A stretch of DNA of 43,299 bases from Corallococcus terminator (GCF_003611635.1 NZ_RAVZ01000034.1:1-43299), one strand, 5' to 3'; positions 15,693 to 24,347 are shown, numbered from the stretch's first letter. Notes: generated by a model from the sequence alone, not told the origin. Numbers and translations are program-made.

Positions 15693-17719
15693 ATTCATCT
15701 GCCCCCGACCTGCCCCGCCTCGCGTTCGATTGGAAGGACGGCGCCGACTTCGGCGTCGGCGTGCACCACGAGTGGCTGATCACCAATGGCCGGGGGGGCT
15801 ACGCGTCCGGCACGCTGGTGGGGTGCAACACGCGCCGCTACCACGGCCTGTTCATTCCCACGTTGGAGAAGCTGGGTCGCACGGTGCTGATGGCGCGGAT
15901 GGACGAAGTGGCCTTCGTGGATGGTCAGCGCTACCGGCTGACCTCCGAGGAGCACGCGGACGGCACGGCGCTGGAGGACGGCGCGCGCCACCTGCGGCAC
16001 TTCCATCTGGAGGGGCTCATCCCCGTCTGGGAGTACGCAGTGGGGAGGACGCGGCTGCGTCGAAGCCTGGTGATGGTGCACGGCGAGGACACGGTGTTCA
16101 TCGAGTGGCAGCACCTGTCCGGTCCGGAGGCCACCCTGCACCTGCGGCCCTTCCCGGTGCTGCGCCCGCATGATGGGCCGCTGCTCGAGAAGGTGGAGGA
16201 CGCCATCGTCACGCTGCGAGGGCCGCTGGTGACGTTACGCAACGGCGAGGACGGCCCGTCCATGAGGATGCGGCTGTATTCGGACGGGCCCACGCCGTTC
16301 GTGAGCCTGGAAGAGACGTCCAAGCCGCAGCACCTGCGCGTGGAGAAGGCGCGCGGCTATGACTTCACGGAAATGCAGCACTCGCCAGGCTATTTCACCG
16401 CCACCCTGAAGCCGGGGAGCACCCTGGCCTTCGGCCTCACCGTGGAGACCGCGGAACATCTGGAGCGGGACCCCGCCGTGGTGTTCGAACGGGAGCTGAC
16501 GCGGCAGCAGCGCCTGTTGGAGCGCGCTCCAGAGCATGCGCGCTCCGGTGTTCCGGCGCGGCTGGTGCTGGCGGCGGATCAATTCATCATCGATCCGCCG
16601 AGGCCCGCGGACGCGGCCTGGGCGCGGTCCATGGGCCTGGATGCTCGAAGCGTCATCGCGGGCTACCCGTGGTTCACCGACTGGGGCCGCGACACGATGA
16701 TCAGTCTGGACGGGCTGACGCTGGCCACGGGGCGCTACCGCGAGGCGGCGGCCATCCTGCGCACCTTCCAGCACTACGTGAAGGACGGCCTGATTCCGAA
16801 CTACTTCCCGGACGGGGAGAACGAGGGCGTCTACCACACGGCGGATGCCACGCTCTGGTTCTTCCACGCGGTGGACCGCTACCTGGAGGAGACGGGGGAC
16901 GAGAACCTCCTGCGCGACCTGTACCCCACGCTGAGCGACATCGTGGCGCATCACCAGAAGGGCACGCGCTTCCACATCGGGGTGGATCCGACGGATGGAT
17001 TGCTGCGCCAGGGACAGGAGGGCTACCAGCTCACCTGGATGGACGCGAAGGTGGATGGTTGGGTGGTGACGCCGCGCCGGGGCAAGGCGGTGGAGATCAA
17101 CGCCCTGTGGTTCAACGCCCTCAAGCTGATGGCGGAGTGGGCGGAGCGGCTGGGCCAGGACTCGGCGCCGTACCGGCTCGCCGCGGAGCGGACCCATGGC
17201 AGCTTCAACCAGCGCTTCTGGAATGAAGCGGCCGGGTGTCTCTACGACGTGGTGGACGGAGACGCGGCCCGAGAGGACGCGCACGTGCGGCCCAACCAAG
17301 TCTTCGCCATCTCGTTGAAGCACCCGGTGCTCAAGCGCGAGCACTGGGCGCGGGTGCTGGACGTGGTGCGCCGTGAGCTGGTGACGCCCGTGGGATTGAG
17401 GAGCCTCGCGCCGGGCAGCAAGGACTACAAGCCGAAGTATGACGGCGACCTGCGCACGCGCGACGCGGCCTATCACCAGGGCACGGTGTGGGGCTGGCTC
17501 ATCGGTCACTACGTGGACGCGACGTTGAAGGTGACGCCAGACCTGAAGGCGGCGCGCGCGCTGCTGGCGGGGATGGAGGACCACCTGTCGCACGGGGGCA
17601 TCGGTCAGATTTCGGAGATCTTCGACGCGACGGAGCCCTACCACCCGCGAGGCTGCTTCGCCCAGGCCTGGAGCGTGGCGGAGGCGCTGCGCGTGTTCAG
17701 CAAGACGAACATCGGGTGA
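15689..17719 (+). CDS. Glycogen debranching enzyme, amylo-alpha-1,6-glucosidase type
   Basis: 676 residues with the GDE N-terminal beta domain (HEWLITNGRGGYASGTLVGCNTRRYHGL, given here as the run WLITNGRGGYAS then NTRRYHGL) and the GDE_C alpha/alpha barrel, including GYPWFTDWGRDTMISLDGL, HTADATLWFFHAVDRYLEETGD and AVEINALWFNALKLM. Family members hydrolyse alpha-1,6 branch stubs of glycogen or starch in the cytosol. The start GTG 15689 overlaps the treZ stop by four bases, and GAGGAGGAG lies 8 bases upstream, so coupled translation is very likely. Together with TreZ it would channel glycogen-derived maltodextrins to trehalose, an osmo- and spore-protectant. Confidence 0.92.
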   Translation: MNSSAPDLPRLAFDWKDGADFGVGVHHEWLITNGRGGYASGTLVGCNTRRYHGLFIPTLEKLGRTVLMARMDEVAFVDGQRYRLTSEEHADGTALEDGARHLRHFHLEGLIPVWEYAVGRTRLRRSLVMVHGEDTVFIEWQHLSGPEATLHLRPFPVLRPHDGPLLEKVEDAIVTLRGPLVTLRNGEDGPSMRMRLYSDGPTPFVSLEETSKPQHLRVEKARGYDFTEMQHSPGYFTATLKPGSTLAFGLTVETAEHLERDPAVVFERELTRQQRLLERAPEHARSGVPARLVLAADQFIIDPPRPADAAWARSMGLDARSVIAGYPWFTDWGRDTMISLDGLTLATGRYREAAAILRTFQHYVKDGLIPNYFPDGENEGVYHTADATLWFFHAVDRYLEETGDENLLRDLYPTLSDIVAHHQKGTRFHIGVDPTDGLLRQGQEGYQLTWMDAKVDGWVVTPRRGKAVEINALWFNALKLMAEWAERLGQDSAPYRLAAERTHGSFNQRFWNEAAGCLYDVVDGDAAREDAHVRPNQVFAISLKHPVLKREHWARVLDVVRRELVTPVGLRSLAPGSKDYKPKYDGDLRTRDAAYHQGTVWGWLIGHYVDATLKVTPDLKAARALLAGMEDHLSHGGIGQISEIFDATEPYHPRGCFAQAWSVAEALRVFSKTNIG

Positions 17720-17766
17720 GTCGTGACGGATGACGTCCAGGGGGACTTCGTGGGAGTTTCCCGCCC

Positions 17767-18432
17767 ATGTCCCTTCCGAAGACACACTTCCTGGACTGCA
17801 CCCTGCGTTCACCGCTGATGCACCTGCCCGTGCGCACCGCGGTCTTCGAGCTGGAGCAGGCGCGGGTGCTGCTCTCACCGGGGTCGAAGCTCACGCCCGG
17901 GCAGCTCCAGGAAGCCGGTGCGGTCACCGACATCGTGGCCCCCAGCCTGATGCACACCGGCGGCATGAAGGCCGCCGCGCAGGCGCATCCGAACGCGAAG
18001 CTCTGGGGCCCGGTGGGCGCGCGGGAGAAGCATCCCGAGCTGAACTGGCACGGCATCCTCGGAGAGACGCCGTGGCCCTTCGAGAGCGAGCTTGGGCTCG
18101 TGCCCATCCCGGGCATGCCGAAGATGAACGAGAGCGCGTTCCTGCACCGTCCCTCGAAGGCGCTCTACCTGACCGACATGGTCTTCAACATCACCGAGCC
18201 GAAGGGGCTCGCCGCCTGGATGTTCTTCGGGCTGTTCGGCACCTACAAGCGCTTCGCCGTGAGCCGGCTGTTCCTCCGCTTCGCCAAGGACCGGGCTGCG
18301 TTCGACACGGCCATCGCGAAGATCGCCGGGCTCGACTTCGAGCACGTGGTTCCCTCTCACGGAGAGGCGATGCTGAACGAGGGCAAGCCCCGGCTGCTCG
18401 CCGCGTTCCGAGAGCGGGGGTTGATCAAATAG
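17767..18432 (+). CDS. DUF4336 protein (metallo-beta-lactamase-fold relative)
   Basis: 221 residues matching DUF4336 proteins, which keep a metallo-beta-lactamase-like fold. Seen: HLPVRTAVFEL strands, TDIVAPSLMHTGGMKAA in the place of the usual HxHxDH loop, FLHRPSKALYLTDMVFNI, AVSRLFLRFAKDRAAF and a late VVPSHGEAML with a conserved-looking His. The canonical metal-binding motif is incomplete, so hydrolase activity is uncertain. It begins 47 bases after the debranching enzyme on the same strand and may be co-transcribed; GGGAG lies about 11 bases before the ATG. It converges with the WD40 gene, with only 8 bases between. Confidence 0.72.
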   Translation: MSLPKTHFLDCTLRSPLMHLPVRTAVFELEQARVLLSPGSKLTPGQLQEAGAVTDIVAPSLMHTGGMKAAAQAHPNAKLWGPVGAREKHPELNWHGILGETPWPFESELGLVPIPGMPKMNESAFLHRPSKALYLTDMVFNITEPKGLAAWMFFGLFGTYKRFAVSRLFLRFAKDRAAFDTAIAKIAGLDFEHVVPSHGEAMLNEGKPRLLAAFRERGLIK

Positions 18433-18440
18433 GGCGGACA

Positions 18441-19427
18441 TCAGTCGGCCACGCCCCACAGGCTGACCGTTCCATCTCCGTGCCCCCAGGCGATGCACCG
18501 GCCGTCGGGGGAGATGACGGCGTCGCTCGTCTGCATGTCGTCACCGTCACCGTCACCGAACAGCTCCTCCCCTGTGTCGAACCGGTGGACGGAGAAGCCA
18601 GAGCCATCTCCCGAGGCGACGAGCAGCGCTCCGTCCGGACTGAAGTCGAGGTTGCAGGCGTAGCCGCCAACCCCGGTCAGCGTCCGCACGACACGACGCG
18701 CATGCGCATCCACCACCGTGACCTCGTCCGAGTTTCCGCCAATGACCAGGAGCGGCTGCGTGGGATGGAAGGCGACGCTCCAGGCGATGGGCCACTTCAG
18801 GGACAGACGCCACGGTTTGTCCTGTGTGCGCAAATCCCAGAGCCAGAGGCACTCACCTCCCCTTTCATGGGAAGTGCCCACCACCGCCACGAAGCGACCG
18901 TCGGGGGAGACGGCGCAGTCCTTCAGGGTGATGTCGGCCTCCATGGCCGCCAGTTCGCGCACCGGTCGCCACGACCGCACATCCCACAGCAGCGCTTCGC
19001 CGCCTTCGAACAACACCGCCAGGGTGCCAACCTTGGATGCCCCCAGTCCGATGACGGTGTGGGGCATGGTGGCCTCGTGCTGGAGCGTGCCGTCCTGCGT
19101 GGACAGGGCCACAAGCCGGGGCCGCCAGGGCGTGGCGGCCGCGCCCACCGGAGGACCCGCGCCCACGATGAGCTGCCCGACGGACAGGACGTCCACCCTG
19201 AACTCGAGGGTCAGGTCCACCGAGCACACAGGCGAGTCCGAGGCCGCACCCTGTGCCCACCAGCGCAGGGGCGACCCCAACCAGCCCTTCACGACGAGCA
19301 CGGTGCCGGAGGGGTCGAAGGCGAGCTGGTGCCTGGAGCAATGGACGTCGAGCGCGGGACCCAGTCGTCGTACGGGCTTCAAGAGCGTGGCGTTGGCAGG
19401 GGTGAGGACGGCCAGGGAGGAAGTCAT
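18441..19427 (-). CDS. WD40-like beta-propeller protein
   Basis: 328 residues with repeated propeller blades: LKDCAVSPDGRFVAVVG, AWSVAFHPTQPLLVIGGN, ACNLDFSPDGALLVASGDG and DAVISPDGRCIAWGHGDGTVSLWG, each followed by a strand ending in a W-D-like pair (ECLWLWDLR, EALLWDVR). Roughly six or seven blades fit the length. There is no signal peptide, so it should be cytosolic. Such propellers serve as protein-interaction platforms; the partner is unknown. ATG 19427 has GGAG 8 bases upstream. Its upstream region is shared with the acidic protein gene at 19844. Confidence 0.75.
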   Translation of the reverse strand: MTSSLAVLTPANATLLKPVRRLGPALDVHCSRHQLAFDPSGTVLVVKGWLGSPLRWWAQGAASDSPVCSVDLTLEFRVDVLSVGQLIVGAGPPVGAAATPWRPRLVALSTQDGTLQHEATMPHTVIGLGASKVGTLAVLFEGGEALLWDVRSWRPVRELAAMEADITLKDCAVSPDGRFVAVVGTSHERGGECLWLWDLRTQDKPWRLSLKWPIAWSVAFHPTQPLLVIGGNSDEVTVVDAHARRVVRTLTGVGGYACNLDFSPDGALLVASGDGSGFSVHRFDTGEELFGDGDGDDMQTSDAVISPDGRCIAWGHGDGTVSLWGVAD

Positions 19428-19843
19428 TTACGAACTCCAGGCGAGAAGGCTTCTGCTCTTTCGACCTCCCCCCGGACCGACGCGGCGGCCGGGACCTGAC
19501 CCACGTCGTTTCCCGGCCCGCCGCGACGCATGGCGCCACTCCTAGAAATCGGGAATGGCAGGGGCGGGACAACATCCCATCGAGCAGGTTTCCATTGGCA
19601 GGCAGGCGCCGGGGACCGCGAGGAACGGTCCTCCACCGCCTGACTTCGACGCACCGCACCGTCTCCGCGCTGGGCCCCAGGAAACATTTCACCCCGCATG
19701 TAGGATGGCACCCCACTTCGCGAGAATCCCGGCGGCCATTTCTCACAAAGTGATGCGGGGTCGGAAACTCTCCGCTGGCATTTCGGAGAATAGGGAAAAG
19801 CTGGCGCCGAACCTGGCGCCGTTCCTTCGAAATCGAGCCCGCC
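19428..19843. other. 416-base divergent intergenic region with inverted repeats
   Basis: No gene recognised. It holds a perfect 9-base inverted repeat, ACCCCGCAT (19691-19699) and ATGCGGGGT (19753-19761), 53 bases apart; a TCAC-AAA-GTGA hairpin at 19743-19753; three CATTTC-like words; and a tandem CTGGCGCCG (19800-19808 and 19812-19820). These may be operators for the divergent genes at 19427 and 19844. Confidence 0.55.
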
Positions 19844-20818
19844 ATGTCCACGCCCATCGGCTACCGCCCGCCTCCGCCTCCCCCGCCGCGGCCCGTCGCG
19901 CCTCCGCCCGTCGCGCCGAACCTGGCGAAGAACGGTCAGAAGCCCGCCACGGCACCGGCCGGCTCGCGCGTGGACACGTCGGCGACGGCGCAGGGTTCCG
20001 TGCAGTCGAACTCGCGCAATGTGCTGAACGGCCAGTCGAGCTTCGAGGCTGGCGGCGCGCGCTCCGAGGTCAACGGCACCGGCCCGGGCGGCATCAACAC
20101 CAACGCCTACGTGCAGGGCCCGACGTTCAGCGCGGATGCCTCCGTGGACGCCGACATCGGCCTGTCCGGCATCGACGTGAACGTGCAGGTGGACGTGTCC
20201 GCCAACCTGCTGGAAGCGGGCGCCAGCGCCACCAAGACGGTGGAGTTCGAGATCGCCGGTGAGCAGTACTCCGTCGAACTGGACCTCTCCGCGCTGGGCA
20301 AGATTGGCGCCGAGGGCAGCATCGACCTGGACCTGCACGTCGGCACCGACGGCGACGTGTCCATCAGCGCCGCGGCGTCCGGCTTCGCGGGCGCGCAGGC
20401 CAGCCTCACGGGCGCCATCGAGTTGAAGCACGAGGGTGACACCCTGGCCTCCGCCAGCATCACCGCCAGCGCCAGCGCTGGCGTGAGCGGCGACGCCCAC
20501 GCGGACATCGGCCTGAACGGCGGCAACCTGGAGTTCGACGTCGGCGTGGAGGCCACGGCCGGCCTGGGCCTGGGCGTCGAGGTGGAAGGCTCCGTCAACC
20601 CCGGCAACATCCTCAAGGCGGTCGGCGAGACGGCCGCCGCGGCCGGTGGCGAGATCCTGGAGAACGTGGCCGAGGGCGCCATCAACGCGGGCGGCGCGGT
20701 GCTGGACGCGGCCGGCGATGTGTTCTCCGGCGCGGTGGATGCCGCGGGCGACCTCATCGAAGGCGCTGGCGACGTGATTGGCGGGATCGGCGGCGCGGTG
20801 GGTGGACTGTTCGACTGA
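19844..20818 (+). CDS. Acidic Ala/Gly/Ser-rich protein with polyproline N-terminus, unknown function
   Basis: Not recognised. 324 residues and no signal peptide. Residues 1-40 are Pro-rich with seven consecutive Pro at 9-15. Residues 45-270 are short beta-like repeats full of Ala, Ser, Gly, Asp and Val (for example SADASVDADIGLSGIDVNVQ, SGFAGAQASLTG, ASASAGVSGDAHADIG). Residues 270-324 are an amphipathic, small-residue tail with repeated Ala-Gly-Asp/Glu units (VLDAAGDVFSGAVDAAGDLI). Few Lys or Arg occur, so it is strongly acidic. FAGA-type repeats remind me of pre-toxin regions of some large secreted proteins, but this is only an impression. The RBS is weak. A terminator-like hairpin follows. 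Confidence 0.75.
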   Translation: MSTPIGYRPPPPPPPRPVAPPPVAPNLAKNGQKPATAPAGSRVDTSATAQGSVQSNSRNVLNGQSSFEAGGARSEVNGTGPGGINTNAYVQGPTFSADASVDADIGLSGIDVNVQVDVSANLLEAGASATKTVEFEIAGEQYSVELDLSALGKIGAEGSIDLDLHVGTDGDVSISAAASGFAGAQASLTGAIELKHEGDTLASASITASASAGVSGDAHADIGLNGGNLEFDVGVEATAGLGLGVEVEGSVNPGNILKAVGETAAAAGGEILENVAEGAINAGGAVLDAAGDVFSGAVDAAGDLIEGAGDVIGGIGGAVGGLFD

Positions 20819-20822
20819 TGTC

Positions 20823-20851
20823 CCCCGGGAGACTGCCCGGCCCTTCCGGGG
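20823..20851 (+). terminator. Terminator-like hairpin after the acidic protein gene
   Basis: CCCCGG (20823-20828) pairs with CCGGGG (20846-20851) around a 17-base loop that itself is GC-rich. No strong T-run follows. It lies 5 bases after the stop and 20 bases before the next ATG. Confidence 0.4.
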
Positions 20852-20871
20852 CTAGGCTATCCTCTTGAGCC

Positions 20872-22044
20872 ATGGCCGTCTCCAAACAGGCAACCTCCGC
20901 GGCACGTCTGATGAAGCAGGGCCTCCTCAAGGATGCCGCGCTCGAATTCGAGCGCGCCCTCAAGCAGGACCCGAAGGACGCCGCCGCGATGCTCGGGCTC
21001 GCACGTCTGCGCCTCGCGCAGCATGACGAGCCCGCCGCGCGCGCCATGCTCCAGCGGCTCGTGGAGCAGCACCCCAGCCACCCCGAAGCGCTCAGCCACC
21101 TGGCCCGGCTCGATGCCGAAAAGGGTGATGCCCGGCAGCTCGCGGTGCTGGAGGCGCTCGCGGCCCAGCCGAAGGCGGGCTTCTTCGAGGTCGTCAACCA
21201 CGGTCGGGGGCTGCTCGCCCATCACCAGTACCCCGCCGCGATCCCGGTGCTGGAGAAGGCGCTCGCCCTGCAACCGGGCAATCCCCAGACGCTGACGTAC
21301 CTGGGCATGGCGCTCCAGGGCGACAAGCAACTGGACCGCGCGCTGCGGCGCTACCAGGAGGCCGCGGAGGCCAGCCGCACGGAGCACCTGCCGCTGCTGC
21401 TCGCCGCGCGCGTGCAGGTCCTCCAGGGGCACGTGGGCGCCGCGCTGACGACGCTGCAACAGGCCATCCTGCGCAGCCCCCGCGAGCCGTCCCTCATCCG
21501 CGAGTTCGCCTCGCTGTGCTTCTTCGCGGGCGCGCCCGAGCCGGCCATCAAGGCCGCCATCGACCTGCGCATGCAGCAGCCCGACAACGCGGACGCCATC
21601 TACCTGCACGGGCTTGCGTCCTTCGTGGCCGGCAAGAACGAGGACGCGGATCGCATCCTGCGCGAAGCGCTCGCCAAGGTGCCGGACAACGCCGCCGTGC
21701 GCATCGCGCTGGCCAAGGTCCGCCGCCGGCTGGGCGACGACACGGAAGCGCAGACGCTGCTGGAGGCCGCCATCGCCGTCGATCCGTCCGAAGTGGGCGC
21801 GGCCAACGACCTCGCGGTGCTGCACCTGTCCCGCCCCGGCGGAGCCACCGCCGCGCGCGCCGTGCTGACCCAGGCGCTGAAGACGCACCCGGACGATGTC
21901 GGCGTGCACCTCAACTTGGCCCTGGCCCTGGCGGACACCGACAAGGCCCAGGCCCGGACGCACGCGACGAAGGCCCAGGCCAGCACCGACAAGCACATCC
22001 GCGAACAGGCGGACCGGCTCATCGCCGCGCTGGGCGCGAAGTAG
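20872..22044 (+). CDS. TPR-repeat protein
   Basis: 390 residues made almost wholly of tetratricopeptide-like helix pairs: AARLMKQGLLKDAALEFERALKQDP, AAMLGLARLRLAQHDEPAARAML, ALSHLARLDAEKGD, PQTLTYLGMALQGDKQLDRALRRY, NADAIYLHGLASFVAGKNEDADRIL and later repeats to the C-terminus. No signal peptide or membrane segment is seen, so it is probably a cytosolic scaffold. It has no catalytic domain. The ATG at 20872 is preceded by TTGAG only, a weak RBS. It starts the rightward run TPR, EVE, DUF4291, pheA genes, with short gaps (58, overlap, 41 bases) that allow one transcript, but no functional link is visible. Confidence 0.82.
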   Translation: MAVSKQATSAARLMKQGLLKDAALEFERALKQDPKDAAAMLGLARLRLAQHDEPAARAMLQRLVEQHPSHPEALSHLARLDAEKGDARQLAVLEALAAQPKAGFFEVVNHGRGLLAHHQYPAAIPVLEKALALQPGNPQTLTYLGMALQGDKQLDRALRRYQEAAEASRTEHLPLLLAARVQVLQGHVGAALTTLQQAILRSPREPSLIREFASLCFFAGAPEPAIKAAIDLRMQQPDNADAIYLHGLASFVAGKNEDADRILREALAKVPDNAAVRIALAKVRRRLGDDTEAQTLLEAAIAVDPSEVGAANDLAVLHLSRPGGATAARAVLTQALKTHPDDVGVHLNLALALADTDKAQARTHATKAQASTDKHIREQADRLIAALGAK

Positions 22045-22102
22045 TCCCCCTGGCACTCAGGGCCGCTGGCCTCCGGGCGGCCCTGCGCTAGGGTGCGCCG
22101 CC

Positions 22103-22579
22103 ATGGCGACTGGCCGGTACTGGTTGATCAAGAGCGAGCCCTCCGTCTACGCGTACGCACGGCTGGAAGCGGACGGACGGACGGAGTGGACGGGCGTGCG
22201 CAACTTCGAGGCGCGCAACAACCTGCGGGCCATGAAGCCCGGGGACCTGTGCCTCTACTACCACTCCAACGAGGACAAGGCCGTCGTGGGCGTGGCGCGC
22301 GTGCTCACGAAGCCGGGCCCCGACCCCACCGCGCCCGGTGAGGACTGGGCCTCCGTGGACGTGGGCCCCGTGGTCGCCTTCACTGCCCCCGTGACGCTCG
22401 CCACCATCAAGGCCACGCCCGCGCTCAAGGACTTCCCGCTGCTCACCCGCAGCCGCCTGAGCGTGACGCCCACCCCCGTGGAGCACTTCGAGCTCGTCCT
22501 GGAGATGGGCCGCACGAAGCTGCCCAAGGCCCCCGCGTCCAAGCCGAAGGCGAAAGCGAAGTCCGGGGCCCGCCCATGA
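22103..22579 (+). CDS. EVE domain protein (THYN1-like)
   Basis: 158 residues; the first 135 are a single EVE domain of the PUA-like fold: YWLIKSEPSVYAYARL, TEWTGVRNFEARNNLRAMKPGDLCLYYHSNE (shown here as TEWTGVRNFEAR then MKPGDLCLYYHS), VVGVARVL and VEHFELVLEMGR. EVE domains bind modified nucleobases in DNA or RNA and are found stand-alone in bacteria or fused to restriction enzymes. The remaining Lys/Ala/Pro tail (KAPASKPKAKAKSGARP) is likely disordered and could bind nucleic acid. Its stop overlaps the next ATG as ATGA, so the DUF4291 protein is probably made together with it. Confidence 0.9.
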   Translation: MATGRYWLIKSEPSVYAYARLEADGRTEWTGVRNFEARNNLRAMKPGDLCLYYHSNEDKAVVGVARVLTKPGPDPTAPGEDWASVDVGPVVAFTAPVTLATIKATPALKDFPLLTRSRLSVTPTPVEHFELVLEMGRTKLPKAPASKPKAKAKSGARP

Positions 22580-23166
22580 GCGCCGCGCGGGAAGTCCGAG
22601 CCGACTTCGACCGCGCGTCCATCGTGATGTACCAGGCCTATCCGGACGCCATCGCGGACGTGGCCGTGAAGCAGCAGAAGTTCGGTCCGCCCTTCTCCGT
22701 GGGGCGGATGACGTGGATCAAACCCAGCTTCCTGTGGCTCATGCACCGCTCCAACTGGGGCCGCAAGAGCGGGCAGGAGCGCACGCTGGCGGTGCGCATC
22801 AAGCGCTCCGGCTGGGAAGAGGCCCTGGGCGCTGGCGTCCTCACCGCCTACGAACCGAAGGCGCACGGCACCCAGGAAGCGTGGCGCAAGGCCTTCGAAT
22901 CCGCGCCCGTCCACATCCAGTGGGACCCCGAGCGCACCCTGCGCGGCGCGGGCCTGCCCCACGACAGCATCCAGGTGGGCTTGAGCCGCGCCGTCATCCA
23001 GCGCTTCGTGGACGACTGGACCGTCTCCATCACGGACCTGACGCCGCTCACGCAGAAGCTGCGCAAGCACCTGGACGACGGGCGCGCGGACCAGGCCACC
23101 CGCCTGCTCCCGAAGGAGTCCGTCTACCCGGTACCGCCGGAGCTCGCCCGCCGGCTCGGGATGTAA
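22576..23166 (+). CDS. DUF4291 protein
   Basis: 196 residues that match DUF4291 over their whole length: IVMYQAYPDAIADVAV, FGPPFSVGRMTWIKPSFLWLMHRSNWG (seen as PPFSVGRMTWIKPSFLWLMH), ERTLAVRIKRSGWEEAL, VHIQWDPER and IQVGLSRAVIQRFVDDW. The biochemical role of the family is not known to me; the dense set of Trp, His, Arg and Tyr suggests a ligand- or nucleotide-binding pocket. The ATG overlaps the EVE stop by four bases (22576-22579). No membrane segment is seen. Confidence 0.87.
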   Translation: MSAAREVRADFDRASIVMYQAYPDAIADVAVKQQKFGPPFSVGRMTWIKPSFLWLMHRSNWGRKSGQERTLAVRIKRSGWEEALGAGVLTAYEPKAHGTQEAWRKAFESAPVHIQWDPERTLRGAGLPHDSIQVGLSRAVIQRFVDDWTVSITDLTPLTQKLRKHLDDGRADQATRLLPKESVYPVPPELARRLGM

Positions 23167-23207
23167 CCGGATGACCGTTCCCTGACGCGAGTTGTTATGT
23201 TCTCGCG

Positions 23208-24347
23208 ATGGCGGACACCCCGGACCTGGACACCCTGCGGACAGCCCTCGAACGCGTCGACGACGACATCCTCGACGCGCTCCAGCGGCGCATGGCCCTG
23301 GCGGATGACGTGGCGCGCGCCAAGCTGGTGACGGCCTGGCCCTTTCGAGACCCGCAACGCGAGGACCTGCTCCTGCGCAAGCTGCGCGGCCGGGCCGCCG
23401 AGCGCGGGTTGGATCCGCATGAGGTGGAGCGCCTCTACCGCGTCATCCTGGACATGTCCGTCGCGCGGCAGCAGGCGCTCGTCACGCGGCTGGACACCAC
23501 GCCCCTGCGCGTGGGGTATCTGGGCGTCGAGGGCTCCTACAGCCACCTGGCCGCACGCCAGCGCTACGGCCACCGTCCGGGCGGCGTGCTCCTCACCGGC
23601 TTCGACTCCGCGCGGCAGGCGGTGGAGGCCCTGAAGAAGGGCGACCAGGACCTGCTCCTGATGCCCATCGAGAACACCACCGCCGGCACCATCAACGAGA
23701 CCTACGACGTGCTCGCCGCGGGCGATGGCGTCATCACGGGCGAGCTGGTGAGCCAGGTGGATCACCGGCTCCTGGGCGTGAAGGGCGCGAAGCTGGAGGA
23801 CCTGCGCGAGGTGCTGTCGCATCCGCAGGCCCTGGCCCAGTGCGAGGACTACCTGCGCACGCACGTGCCGTGGGCCCGCGCCGTGCTGGGACCGGACACC
23901 GCCGTCGCCGCGCGCACGGTGGCGGACCGCAACGACGTCACGGTGGCCGCCATCGCCAGTGAGTCCGCGGCCAGTCGCTTCGGTCTCGTGGTGCTCGCCA
24001 GCGACCTTCAACCCGGCGCCGACTTCACGCGCTTCGTGGAGGTGGGGCGCGAACCCACGCCGCTCGCGCCAGATGTGCCCTGCAAGACGTCGCTGCTGGT
24101 GGTGCTGGAACACCGCCCGGGCGCGCTGGGCCAGGTGCTGCAACGGCTCACGCAGCGCGGGGTGAACCTCACCAAGCTGGAGTCGCGCCCCATCCCCGGC
24201 GCGCCGTGGCAGTACCGCTTCTACCTGGACGTGGAGGGCCACGCCGCGTCCGCGTCGGTGACTGCGGCGCTGGAGGACTTGCGTTCGCTCACATCGTCGC
24301 TGCGCGTGCTGGGCACGTATCCGCGCGCGGAGCCCATCGATGGATGA
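23208..24347 (+). CDS. pheA: Bifunctional chorismate mutase/prephenate dehydratase (P-protein)
   Basis: 379 residues. An AroQ chorismate mutase domain (about 5-88; LRTALERVDDDIL, RRMALADDVARAK, DPQRED) is followed by prephenate dehydratase (about 100-280; GVEGSYSHLAAR, PIENTTAG at 153-160, SHPQALAQC, FTRF ending at 276) and an ACT domain with ESRP at 325-328 for phenylalanine feedback. It converts chorismate to phenylpyruvate in the cytosol. All dehydratase residues I know to matter in E. coli PheA (Asn of PIEN, Ser/Gln of SHPQ, Thr of TRF) are kept, although the usual Asn before TRF is Asp. The ACT GALV motif is GALG, so feedback may differ. It overlaps the next gene by 8 bases. Confidence 0.93.
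   Translation: MADTPDLDTLRTALERVDDDILDALQRRMALADDVARAKLVTAWPFRDPQREDLLLRKLRGRAAERGLDPHEVERLYRVILDMSVARQQALVTRLDTTPLRVGYLGVEGSYSHLAARQRYGHRPGGVLLTGFDSARQAVEALKKGDQDLLLMPIENTTAGTINETYDVLAAGDGVITGELVSQVDHRLLGVKGAKLEDLREVLSHPQALAQCEDYLRTHVPWARAVLGPDTAVAARTVADRNDVTVAAIASESAASRFGLVVLASDLQPGADFTRFVEVGREPTPLAPDVPCKTSLLVVLEHRPGALGQVLQRLTQRGVNLTKLESRPIPGAPWQYRFYLDVEGHAASASVTAALEDLRSLTSSLRVLGTYPRAEPIDG

Noticed and set aside
19706-19722. TGGCAC followed by TTCGC as a possible sigma-54 promoter for the acidic protein gene
   Set aside because: The GC lies one base too far, and sigma-54 spacing is strict.
19844-20818. Toxin-immunity module around the acidic protein
   Set aside because: No recognisable toxin domain at its C-terminus and no small immunity-like gene directly downstream; the next gene is a TPR protein after a hairpin.
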